A stretch of 64,000 bases of DNA from contig NC_051098.1 of assembly GCF_901709675.1 (NCBI RefSeq), forward strand, positions 4,850,000 through 4,913,999, written 5' to 3'. The first letter of the stretch is position 1. Each line of letters opens with the position of its first letter. This document shows, one piece after another, positions 53,600 to 64,000 of this stretch. The stretch is from Syngnathus acus (taxonomy: Eukaryota > Chordata > Actinopteri > Syngnathiformes > Syngnathidae). The notes under the pieces are model-generated. The model had not been told where the DNA came from. It did no database searches and saw only the letters and a list, made by a program, of their open reading frames with translations. Made by a program: the position numbers and the translations under genes.

Positions 53600-55070
53600 C
53601 CTTAGACAACGGGGGAGAGTGCCAGTGCTGTTCCCCAGATCTATTTTCGAGGTGACGGGAAAATGATCAAAGCTATGTGAGCTGTCTACTGGAATGACCA
53701 TTCTAACCATCTCTATGGTGTCTCAGCAACCAGTCACATACAGAGTACATATTTACACTTCATCGATATTTACAAACTTGGACAGCAGTTTCGATAACTA
53801 AATGTGGAAAAACATGCACTGGCTATCAGCTGCAAGGAAGTAAGCCGTCTAGTAGCGTGGAGTATCCCCAGCTTGTCAACCATGTCAGCCATTCTTCCCG
53901 ACTTCGTTTCTCAGTTTCAGTAGCTAATTGCGTCCCCTTAGAGCTTGTGGGTGCAAGCGCAGATGGAATCGGACGTACTGTACAATTGCTTCTCTCCCTC
54001 CCAAATCTGTCTTTATGGAACAGTGGAAATTTCCGGTACATAGTGAAACAGACATGATCATTGCTTGAGATGAGAAATTAGCTGCAATGTGCTGTTAGCA
54101 CTATTTAAAGGTTTTCTCATTTTCTTCCTGCACCATAATGGATATGAGCTATAATTTTGATTATTTAAAATTAAAACTACTCCACCACTTTCATCTCTCC
54201 CTAGAGGGAAAAACTGACCAAAGATAAAAAGCATCCCAATCAACATCACGAGTTTAAAAAATATTCATCATCAATTAATACAGAACTCTGGAGGACAGGC
54301 AATTAGTGTGTATCTTCAAAGTCACATGGGCAACTTTCAGCCTGGCAGGAACAATAAAATACAGCATTTTAGGTTGATTCTTTAGGTCCATGTGAACAGG
54401 GTTTGCTTGACAATATTTTCATCTTGCTTACATGAACCTTTTTTCCCAACTAGGTCATTGTTGAAACATAGATAAGGTCACTGCACAGGGGAACAGTATT
54501 GTAGAGCTAACACAGGCTACAGTCATTTGCTCCCACGACATACATTTCAAATTGAGATGGCCTTTGATGTTGATCCTTTGCAGAAACATGAAGCTGCCAA
54601 CAAACTGCAGCCAAGTGGACTTCTCGTTGCACCCTTCCCTCTTAGTGTTTCCTCCCATGGGCTTCCCTCACACGGTCCTCGCAAAAGACAATCTGTTTCT
54701 GTCTCATCACGTTTTAATGTTACTGATGATAACCCGATGAACGGATGAATGGATCCGTGCATGTACAAATGTGAGAGTTTTTTTGTTTGTGGGGAAGTAA
54801 AGGTCATATCTTCAGCAGTTCTATATATATTGGCAAGGTCTGCTCAAATTTCGCTCACTCATACACTTAAGAGACTGGGTCCCAGCCTAGTTAAAAATGC
54901 CTTAGCCAAAAACTCATTTGGTGTATCACCATTACATTAGGGTGTGAATAACTCCACTGGGCATCATGCCAAAATACTTGTCTGTGCCTCTCTATTCATT
55001 TAAAATGTTGCTGATGACATTGTGCTACCATACACGAGCAATTCTTACAAAAATATTTCAGGCAATTATC

Positions 55071-55393
55071 TGTACTGCTTGTCCCCACGGGGGTGCTGGA
55101 GCCTATCCCAGCAGTCATCGGCAGTAGGCGGGGGACACCCTGAACTGGTTGCCAGCCAATCACAGAGCATACAGAGACGAACAACCATTCACACTCGCAC
55201 CTAGGAACAATTTGGAGTGCTCAATCGGCCTACCAAGCATGTTTTTGGGATGTGGGAGGAAACCGGAGTGCCCGGAGAAAACCCACGCGGACACGGGAAG
55301 AACATGCAAACTCCACACAGGGAGGGCCGGAGGTGGAATCGAACCCGGACCCTCCTAACTGTGAGGCGGTCGTGCTAACCAGTGCGCCACCTG
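55071..55393. repeat. Teleost interspersed repeat, near full length
   Basis: It contains the familiar fish repeat blocks GCTGGAGCCTATCCCAGC, GAACTGGTTGCCAGCCAATC, GCATGTTTTTGGGATGTGGG, AACATGCAAACTCCACAC and GTGAGGCGGTCGTGCTAACC. A second copy is at 59492-59803. Class not assigned; it has no open coding frame of interest. Confidence 0.75.
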
Positions 55394-55452
55394 ACAATAA
55401 AGAAAATATTTTTAATGTCCTGATGTACTTTGCAAAGTTTAAGTATAAAGTA

Positions 55453-55455
<3 letters not shown>

Positions 55456-55487
<32 letters not shown>
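55456..55487. repeat. (TA)n microsatellite, 32 bp
   Basis: Sixteen TA units shortly after the interspersed repeat at 55071-55393. Confidence 0.93.
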
Positions 55488-55490
<3 letters not shown>

Positions 55491-58419
55491 TAAAAGTAAT
55501 AATAAAAAAATAAGAATCTATTTTACTTTATTTCACAAAGCTACAATAGCTCCATTACAAAATGAGAATGGATTAATTATGTTACCTGCAGTGAGGTCAT
55601 ATCGTAATAAGCTCTCCTAATTAAGTTCGAGTCTTCCATCTAGCAAACCTCGTTTGTTTATAGATAACTGATGCTGCTTATCATCACAGAAAAGTTGACT
55701 TGGAGCTGCGAGGTGCAACAGCCATGTAACATTCCTGACCTAAAACGGCTGTTCAGGAGACGCCAGAGAATTAATGTTACTTGTGTGTACACAGCCCACA
55801 CTGAATTCCAGCAGCCTCTTAAAGCCTCTTTCTTCATAAATCTATCAAATCTCGCTCCAAAAGTGTTCAACCCCCTCATGAGCAATCAAACAAAGGCTAT
55901 TTTAGTCAGGAAAACTCATAAAAAGAAAAGTTCAAAAGTCCTCGCTGCACTGCCATGCTTATATGCAACATACATGTACTGTAACATGTTGGAAGTGTAG
56001 AATCACGACAATTTAGAGAGGAAGTGGCAAGAATAGTCATCCTCAACAGGCATCATGAATGACATAAGACAATGGAATGCATAGTTCTCTACTGGGAGTC
56101 TGCTGAACCAATTAAATGCAATGAATGCAATTTTTGTGCTTTGCATTTGAGCTGATCTGTTATTCCTGAACTATGATACGATTAATTCAGCAGATAATAA
56201 TAAAGCACGTTTTAATGGTAGAGTGGTAATCTCCCATTCCAGAGGTTGGGGGCAGGGGGGGGGGGGGGGGGCGAATCCATTGTGACCATGTTCAAGTGTT
56301 CTTGAGGAAGATACTGAACCCCCACTTGCGCCTAATGCTGCGTCACCAGAAAGCAAATGAGATAACAGTGCCGTTTTGACTACCAAAGGTAGAAAAGTGC
56401 TATAACAAGTGTTAGTGCGCTTTTTTCTAAATTTCCAAATGAAAGCTAAAATTTAAGATTAAAAATAAAATCAGATTTCCACATTTCCGTCCGCGATAAT
56501 GTTATGCTGAATGTACACTGTATGTAATTAGATTGTTTTCATAGTGACTAGAACAACATTATAGGAAGATAAAATTTCTCTTTACTTTATATTGCACTCA
56601 ATATATACACTCTCACTCTGCAGCCATGCAGTACTCTAATCACAACTGTAATATCCTGTCGTTTCAGATTATTTTCAGAACACCAACAACCTAATCCTCC
56701 TCATGGTGACCAACTCCAATTTAATTGCTTTAAATCAATGCATTGTGCACCAGTTCCCCGCACAAAAAATATAATCTGTTTATAAATCCTGTGGTATGGA
56801 CCCCATCAGAATAGTGTGGCAGAGGTCACACACTGCTTGCTGAGAAATGCCTCAAAAGATTAAGTACACAGGCTGTTGTGTCATTGGAAAACAGAAACCT
56901 GCTTATTATATTTCTCTGAATTACTAAGAGGCTTAAAGAAAATACTGTCCTTTTGAATTAATTATTCAAGAATTTAACAGAGTTGACATTTTTGGAATTC
57001 AGTGTCTAAAATTCACTAGTTGTTAGATTTACTCCTTGAGGTCAAGCAAGTTTGTCTTGTGAAGTTATTCAGGCCTTTTTGTGCAGTGAGTATTGCATTT
57101 AGATGTTCCGGTGTCCAAATAGTAGCTCTATTTCATGTTGAGGCTAAACACCTCATATCCTCTTCAACAGACTGATGTTTATATTTCAACCCAGCCTGAC
57201 ATGCTGTGTGTTTCTTTTACAGCCACCGCAGAGGAAAGTCCAACTGGTTTGTTTGGGTTAGACAACAGAGGCATGAGGGGAGGAAGACAGAGAAATTTCA
57301 GGGTGTGTGGAAGTGGGGGGTTGATGGCAGAGAAGAGGGGTGCACAATGCTGAATTAGAGAAGGGAGCCCTCAAGGGTGAAAGAGTAGAGGAGAGGAGAA
57401 AGATTTTGTGATGTCATTTAGTGTGTGTGACGTGATGGGCCAGAGGACCAGATTATTAGAGGGAGGGAGAGGAGGGCACCAAAAGTGATGTAGATGTACA
57501 AAGATAAGTAGTGGTGAGGAGACAAGGAAAATTAGTCCATGTCAGGGGGAAGAGATGGAAGGGGAGAACAGATGTGGGGAGAAAGGAAAAGTTGGGTGGG
57601 TTGGGACCTCAGGGTTACATTCCTGAAGTGCAACCAACCTGGTGCGGCTCCTCTCCCCAATGTAAACACAGAATCGAGAGGAGGACTGACAGTCTGTCAC
57701 AGAATTAGAAAATGATAAATTTCTCAGTGGGATGCAATAAAAAAAATTATGTAAGTGTTTTACAGTTGACATTAGCAGACATTATGGCAGTATAGCCTAT
57801 GAATTAAATGTTCTATCCAATCATTACATTCTAGTGTCACCCCATTCAATTCTTCTTTTCTGTCGAAGAGGGCATCATGCCTCATCCTGACAGCTACTTT
57901 AAATTGATACTTAAATATACCTGGCTCGTTGCTGTGCACAAAAACTATTGTTTTTGCCTGGTTGCGCATGTTAACTTTGCTTCGCATGTGCTGTCGTTGT
58001 GTCAACACAACGTTTGTTTGATTAATTATTGTTGTTTTTGCGACATCTAGTGGCCTAAATGATGATATGATTTTTAAATGACTTGCAATACAAAAGCTAC
58101 ACGACAAAGAAAAAGCTCCAAATGTAACACAGTAATTGGAATTTGATATTATTTTAACAAATGTTTATTACTGTAGTTGTAATTTGCAGTGGCGTAGAAC
58201 TTCACTGCATCATCAGAGGTGTGTCTAAATTTTTGATTTCCCTACTTAAGTCAAAAGAAAAATATAATTCTGTACAATGTACATGAAAGTGGCAAAACTA
58301 TTACTTTATTGATATTATTTGCACGTAATTGTTCTGTCGTAACCAAGAAACTTCTGCAAAGAGGAGTTTCCACCAAGTTGCGTAGTTTCACGCAAAATGC
58401 GTAGGATTCTGGATCACGT
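55488..58419. other. Spacer upstream of dync2h1, no gene recognised
   Basis: Contains the poly(G) tract and a strongly purine-biased plus strand at about 57260-57600 (many GAGG/GGGAG words). The adjoining 58180-58420 is ordinary sequence leading into the candidate dync2h1 promoter. Confidence 0.5.
56247..56271 (+). repeat. Poly(G) tract
   Basis: GGGGGCA followed by 17 consecutive G. It could form a quadruplex, and its true length is liable to sequencing error. Confidence 0.9.
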
Positions 58420-58455
58420 GACTGGAGTTTTTGGTGTTGTAACGCAGCAACCACG
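58420..58455 (+). promoter_or_regulatory. dync2h1: Candidate dync2h1 promoter: E-box and X-box-like motif
   Basis: An E-box (TCACGTGA, about 58424-58431) is followed by GTTGTAACGCAGCAAC at 58436-58451. The right half AGCAAC fits the RFX X-box half-site RGYAAC and the left half GTTGTA fits the other half-site partly. RFX factors drive many ciliary genes, and dync2h1 is one. The position, about 370-390 bp before the ATG and just before the candidate first exon, suits a promoter. Confidence 0.4.
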
Positions 58456-58469
58456 CAAGCGTATTCGAG

Positions 58470-58644
58470 GAGGAGCACCGGAGCGATCTGCAACAGTTTG
58501 CTATGCTTCACTCCACGGATCAAGACTTTATTTATGAGGAAGAGGTTCAGTATGTGGCTGAACACTAGTAAAGTGTTGTTTTTCTCCAAGAAACAACGCC
58601 GTCAACATCTGATCTACTGACGAGAGTAGCATCCTTTTACCGAG
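58470..58644 (+). other. dync2h1: Candidate non-coding first exon of dync2h1
   Basis: The start-codon exon is preceded directly by an acceptor-like sequence (TTTCATATAG, ending at 58819), only three bases before the ATG. Upstream, a donor-like GAG|GTAGCG falls at 58644/58645. A spliced 5' leader is therefore plausible, with an intron of about 175 bp. The exon's left edge is a guess. An unspliced 5' UTR is the alternative. Confidence 0.35.
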
Positions 58645-58822
58645 GTAGCGTGCTAACCACAGCTAGCTTCTTAAGTCGCTGCAAGGCTGCGCTGAAACAC
58701 TGCTAACATTCTGGTTTACATATCTAATGGTTTGTGTAAGAAAGCGATCGATACTTGCATGTGCATGTTAAACGCAGCAAATGCTGCTTCTTGTATTTCT
58801 GTCCATGTGTTTCATATAGGAG

Positions 58823-61800
58823 ATGGCCCAGGAACCAATTGATGCTCGCAAGAAGTTTATTCTTACCACTACGGGAAACTTCTATGAGCAAAAGATACCA
58901 TCCTTTCTCAATGACAGCCCAGAGCTCAACAACTTCTTGGATGATGGAAACCAATTTGTCTTGTCCATCAGCAGACATGAAAGTAATCTTCGCCTGTCAA
59001 ATAAGGTAGCGCAAACTGCAAATATCACTTGGATTTCTTGTTTTAGTGTACATATAAACATCTTTTTCTTAACATTCATTCGACAAATTTAATAATAATT
59101 TAGTCCCCAGATGTTTTAATAACATGTCTTTGGTGCGCTGTTGTCAAAATGACCAAAGGATCAAGAATTACACTACATATTACACACTCTATTCTAATTC
59201 CTACTGAAATCAGCCTGTTTTAGAAGCTTTTGTGTGGGCTGCACCCATACTCTTGTGTGCCTCCTTGAGATGCAACCTTATTATATGACATTAGCTTAAT
59301 TCTTTTCCTGGCCCACATTCATAAAGAAAAATACTGAAATGATCTTTCTCCATAGAAATTAATGGGCATGCTGGTATTCCGTTCTAGCCTCTAAAAAACA
59401 ACCAAAACAATTTTAAAAAAGTGAGTATTTTGTGTTAATATCAAAAGTGCCGTAATTAGATTTTTCTTACACTTTCTCCTAAAATACACATCAATCCATC
59501 CATTCTCTGTACCGCTTGTCCCCACGGAGGTCGCGGGCGTGCTGGAGCCTATCCCAGCTGTCATTGGGTAGTAGGCGGGGGGAACTCTGAACTGGTTGCC
59601 AGCCAATCGCAGGGCACACAGAAACTGACAACCATCCGCACTCGCACATGTTGGTAATTTGGATTGCTCAATCGGCCTAACAAGCATGTTTTTGGGATGT
59701 GAGAGGAAATCGCAGCATGCAAACTCCACACGGGGATGGCCGGAGGTGGAATTGAACCCGCACCCTCTGAACTGTGAGGCGGACGCGCTAACCATCATGC
59801 ACATTGTGCATCTTATTTTGCTGTGCACACCTTGGCCACCTGGGGGCAATCTGAGACAGACATACCAGTATACCGGGGTTGTCAAACTCATTTTTGTCGC
59901 GGGCCGCATTGTAGTCATAGCTTCTTTCGGATGGCCATTATGACTGTCAACCCAAATAAATGTATGAGCACCTCATATTATATACAGTAAAAGCTACAAA
60001 ACAAACTGACAAGTAACTCGTTTTCAAATCAGATGAGTAAAAACTGGTCAAATATTAAAAAAAAAAGAGATTAAAAGTGAAGACAATTTGCAATTCTAGT
60101 AATGACACACGAATATGATGCACAATTTGTCTTCGCGGGCCACTTAAAATGATGTGGCGGGCCGTATCTGGCCCCCGGGCCTTAGGTTTGACACCTGTGC
60201 AGTATACTGTACTGTACTTGGAGACTGTCTTCCCAATAGGCTCACTCACAGCCACGTTTTCAGAAAACAGCAAAATGATTCATTTTACACTTTATGTGTG
60301 GGCAAGCACTCTCAAAACAGAGCTATTTGCCTCCAAGCAGTTAAAAAATAAATGTTCCTTATTTCCCCATCAAATTAATTCCTCTTCCTTCATCAGATCG
60401 AAGCATTGGAAGCTGGCCGAGAGAAAGTGTTGGTGTTCTTCAAGCTCTACCCCACAGTGATCACAGAGGAGAACCTCCACCAGAGCATCCTTGTGTCATC
60501 CATGCTGGAGTCTCCTATCAACACTCTATACCAGGCTGTGAGACAGGTCTTTGCACCAGTGCTACTCAAAGATGAACGCTGGCGTTCGGCGTTTGATCCA
60601 AAGCTTGCGAGTTTGCTCAGTGAGTTAGAGCTGGGTTTGGGCTCAGTGGTCCGCCAGTCTGGAGCACAACCTTCTGAATTGAAGAGAGGGCACTCGGAAG
60701 AAGATGTTTTGGGTATGTCCACACAGACCAATAGATTATGCATGGGTCATTGAGTTGCAGGTCATTGTCTGTATCCAACAATTCATACAATGTTGTGTAT
60801 GCATCTAACCTATTCAGGTATTCTGACGCCCAATGATGAGTTTTTATACTGGGCGGACGTATCGGAGTCTGCAAAGAAGACAAATGTGAAAGAAAGAGCT
60901 TCATACTTCACAGAACAATTTAATCTTGTAGAGAAGGTATGCATATAAAACCGTAAATGTACATAAACCTACTTAAAGTTAAGTTTATCACCAATTGCTG
61001 TGCAAAATGTTTTGTTTTTTTCAAACAAAATAACAATGATACTGTTATCAATATACTTTGATTTGACATAAAAATGAACAATGAAGATATTTTCTTGTAA
61101 ATGTGATGTTTTTATTCAAAGTGATGCAAAATCATACAAATTCCACTTGTGTCTGTTTCCACCAGGAGTATTGTGGTCTTGATGGCCTGTCTTTGTCCGA
61201 TGTTCTGGATCTTGTGGATCAAAGCAGAGACGCACTCGATGGTGTTTGGCGACAGCTTGATTATGAACCTTACCCAGAAATACGAATGGTCCGATTGATG
61301 GACGTTATTGGTGAGAATAACTGACAAAAATAATTTTTTTCTGCTTCTGATGCGAACACGTACCTTATTGTGTAAATGTACATTTTAACAAATCATTTCT
61401 ACTCAACATATTTTTCAAGGAAATTATGATTTATTTATTTTTTATCTTCAAGGTGGAGCCCTTGGGCGGTATGTCCAGAAGAAGCTCAGTGATCTCAAAA
61501 TATTTGAACAGCCATTTGTGTCTGTGAGGGAGAGCTGGAAAACTGGGATAGCCATCTGTGAGCATTGGGTTGCAGCTTGTGAGCATTTGACTGGACAGGT
61601 GGGGGAGACTACTAATAAATAATAACAAATCTCTGGAATGACTGAGAAATATTGTAAAAAGAAGTGACTGTCCTCAACACATCATCTTTTTTAATCCTTT
61701 CTAAATTACAACGCCAGGTCTGGAAGAGACATGCTCCTCATCCCTGGAAGGGAAACAAACATTGCCCGCAATCCCTACATTGCCTTGGCAAACGATTGGA

Positions 61801-63965
61801 TGAGGTATGCTATGTCAACCCAATTCATCTATTCTATTAATCTATTTACAGTATTTACATTCCTACCTATGTACTTTACCTGCCTTCATTCCTAATTAAT
61901 GTCCATTTGTGTTGTTGCGTCATCGACATTCATAATGGAGTTCAAAGTTTGAGTGTTTCTCGCATTGTTTTATGCATTATTTGGACCCCCTCTCAATGAG
62001 TTGGATGAAATGCACTTTCTCTGTCCATCAGGTGGTGTCTCTGCGGGTTTTCCATGAGAAGCTGCTAAATTTGTTACCAGGAGGAAAGCAGCAGACTCTG
62101 ACCTCAGATTGCGTTTTCGAACCTTTCTCTGGCCTTAACCCTCTCCAGTACAACCCCTACACTGAGGTTAGTTGAGTGGACTGCATGTGCGCTTTGAAAG
62201 ATGAACTTTTTCTTCCTCCTTGAGTCAAATCTTTGTTGTATGCCTTTGTAGCCCCTTTGGAGGGCAGCAGTGGCTCAGTTTGAGCGCATCATGGCTCCGT
62301 CAGAGCGGGAGGTGGCTGGCAGACTTAAGAGCTACATCGCTGATGTACAAGACAACCCACAGCAGGTTGTGTAACAGCGCTGATTGAAATGTACGGCCTT
62401 GAATGTCTGCTCACCTCGAATACATGCATTTTATGTAGCTGTTGCAGGTGTTCCAAAAGCACAAGGAGTTAATCAGGCGGCCTAGCATCAGAAAAGAACT
62501 GCAGTCTGAGAGAGACACTCTAATGGCCAGACTGCTTGACTACAACAAGGGTGAGCTCGATCGTCTCATATATCTCATCATTTTGAACCACTCTTTTTAT
62601 TTTATTTTATAGTAGACTTTTTTTTTTTAAATAACAGACATTAACTGTGCTATTTGTATGTTAACCCCTTTTATAGGTTTGAAGACAGACTTTGAGAGTC
62701 GCTGCCATGGAAATCCAGGAGAGAAGGCCGGCCCACTCATGGGGAGAAATCTCTCTGATGTGGTCAATAAAATTATCTGGGTTCAGCACATCATACATAA
62801 GGTAGCCTTTTGAAGAAATACACATTACAAGCTTTTTAGGGACTATTAGATTTGCTGGTTTAGCAATGCTATCATAAATAACATCACAATCAAGGGCAAA
62901 ACTAAAGTTGAGAAAATAAATGTAAAAAAAAAAAAAAAAATGTAAAGCTAGAAACAGATTCTTTTGTTCAGACAATAAAATTTTTAGGTTTTACCTGCTG
63001 ACAGTTTCGACTGCTACTCCAGTCTTCTTCAGAGCCGCCTGAATTGTGGTAAATATGTTAAAAGTTTATTTTCTTGTGCTTTCATCCCTGCATTAGGTGG
63101 AGGACTGTGTCCGCATCAGTGAAGCTCTGCTGTCAGATCTATCAGGGTTCAAAGGGTTTGTGCATTTCTGTGATGACTTTCTGGAGAATTTACGGGCTTA
63201 TGAACAGGAGCAGTTTGAGGAATGGTCCAGAGATTTATTGTCTGGTTTGGCCGATCCCAAGTCAGGACTCAGGTAAGACGCAGTCCACTTTTTATAAAAC
63301 GATTTATAAAACCTGTATTCACTGTATTACTGCTTAATACTTGAAGACACTAATGTTTTCAATTCACATTTTATTGTGCAAGTTTTGTCATCGCACAATC
63401 CCTAAATATGAACTATGCAAGTAAAATATTAAAAATGTAAAGTAAAGTAGGTCATTTGAAGATGCATTGACTCCATTCTGTGGTCCTATTGTAAAAATAT
63501 TTTCATCTGAATTGAGCCTTGTACTTGCACTTGTACTGTACTCCAATGTAATGCACATAATCCTTGTCGCTTTAGTCTCCAAGCGAGTGATCGAGTGATG
63601 GAACTGGATCATGCAGATGGCAGGTTGAAGATCCATTACTCTGACAGATTGGTCAGTCTGCTCAGGGAGGTCAGGCAGCTTTCTGCTCTGGGCTTTGCTA
63701 TTCCTGCAAAGATCCAACTGGCTGCTAATACTGCAGACAAGTTCCATAGGCAAGCCATTGTCCTCAAACAGGTGACCCTTTCTCGGTTTCCTTTCATGGT
63801 CTTATTTTCTCTTCTTGTTTTTGTTTGGTTCGGGCTTGCATTTTAACAAAGCTTTGTTATGCTTTATAGGTGGCAAATTTTTACAACACAATTGACCAGC
63901 AAATGATCCCATCTCAGAGACCAATGATGCTCACGCTTGCTTTGGCTTTTGAGCAAGTCATCAAG
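58823..63965 (+). CDS. dync2h1: Cytoplasmic dynein-2 heavy chain 1, first 13 coding exons (partial, continues past window)
   Basis: DYNC2H1 is the motor subunit of dynein-2, which drives retrograde intraflagellar transport in cilia. Coding exons: 58823-59005, 60397-60712, 60818-60936, 61166-61310, 61453-61598, 61718-61804, 62032-62166, 62252-62365, 62439-62550, 62677-62801, 63097-63272, 63576-63771, 63870-63965. All junctions are GT-AG and keep frame, giving 650 residues without a stop. The full protein is about 4300 residues, so only the N-terminal tail region is here; the AAA+ motor lies downstream. Recognition rests on strong matches to the DYNC2H1 N-terminus, for example NNFLDDGNQ, SSMLESPI, LYQAVRQVFAP, LKDERW, LTGQVW, FEPFSGLNPLQYNPYTE, YEQEQFEEWSRD, HYSDRLVSLLREVRQLSALGF and SQRPMMLTLALAFEQVIK. 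The ATG at 58823 aligns with the start of the family. The donor at 63966 (GTATTC) shows that the next exon lies beyond the window. Confidence 0.97.
59492..59803. repeat. Teleost interspersed repeat, second copy, in dync2h1 intron
   Basis: Same family as 55071-55393, sharing GGAGCCTATCCCAGC, GAACTGGTTGCCAGCCAATC, CAATCGGCCTA and AACTGTGAGGCGGACGCGCTAACC. It lacks a block present in the first copy (the GAAAACCCACGC region). It begins with CAATCCATCCATTCTCTGTACCGCTTGTCC-like sequence. Confidence 0.72.
59874..60199. mobile_element. hAT-like MITE, copy 3, in dync2h1 intron
   Basis: The element begins CGGGGTTGTCAAACTC and ends TTTGACACCTGTG. It is flanked by a perfect 8-bp target duplication CAGTATAC (59866-59873 and 60200-60207). 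It sits in the 1391 bp intron between dync2h1 coding exons 1 and 2 and leaves the splice sites untouched. Confidence 0.8.
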
Positions 63966-64000
63966 GTATTCCAAAAACAATAGAGCAAAGGCAACTGTTT

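Larger units (their letters stand above)
47875..55070. other. 7 kb spacer, no gene recognised
   Basis: Holds the G-quadruplex candidate (50480), a purine-rich stretch (50440-50720) and a short CA repeat (53562). Around 49755-49800 GGGGGCGTGGCC...GGGGTGGCC hints at a repeat fragment I cannot classify. Open frames of up to 116 codons are unrecognised. Confidence 0.5.

Noticed and set aside
20271-58419. Searched by eye for exons of genes that neighbour FZD4 or DYNC2H1 in mammals (TMEM135, PRSS23, PDGFD, DCUN1D5)
   Set aside because: None of the longer open frames resembles these proteins. Short exons under 60 codons could have been missed; a translated search would settle it.

Overview
The window looks like nuclear DNA from a ray-finned (teleost) fish, probably a percomorph. 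The evidence is genes split by canonical GT-AG introns, long (CA)n/(TG)n microsatellites, and several dispersed repeats of types common in teleosts. The species cannot be fixed from the sequence. There is no bacterial, viral or organellar organisation, no CRISPR array, and no tRNA or rRNA gene that I can recognise.

Two protein-coding genes are well supported. The first, on the minus strand (coding 19822 down to 14813), is a complete frizzled-4 gene (fzd4). It encodes a 533-residue Wnt/Norrin receptor with a signal peptide, a ten-cysteine CRD, a seven-pass membrane core, a KTxxxW motif and an ETVV C-terminus. It is spread over six coding exons, whereas human FZD4 has two, so four introns look lineage-specific. 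A GC-box/CCAAT-bearing upstream region (about 20.2 kb) and an AATAAA signal near 12.6 kb frame a transcript with an inferred 2.2 kb 3' UTR. The second, on the plus strand from 58823 to the window edge, is the 5' part of dync2h1, the heavy chain of cytoplasmic dynein-2, the retrograde intraflagellar-transport motor. Thirteen coding exons give the first 650 residues; the rest lies outside the window. Upstream, near 58.42-58.46 kb, an E-box and an X-box-like motif fit a ciliary-gene promoter, and a non-coding first exon is likely.

Layout: 1-12.5 kb has no recognised host gene but holds a decayed RTE-like LINE fragment (about 1.37-2.36 kb) split by a small TIR element, a 1.13 kb composite TIR element (7.4-8.5 kb) and two long dinucleotide arrays. 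12.5-20.3 kb is fzd4. 20.3-58.4 kb is a gene-poor spacer with two hAT-like MITEs that have target-site duplications, a 0.5 kb TIR element, a perfect (ACTC)n array, an 80-90 bp tandem duplication, G-rich tracts and other repeats. 58.4-64 kb is dync2h1; its second intron holds a third hAT-like MITE with a perfect 8-bp target duplication.

The two genes do not act in one complex. Both are developmental: Wnt/Norrin reception, and ciliary transport used by Hedgehog signalling. I see no novel multi-gene system. The most informative signals are the fzd4 intron gains, the dync2h1 promoter motifs and the nested transposon history.
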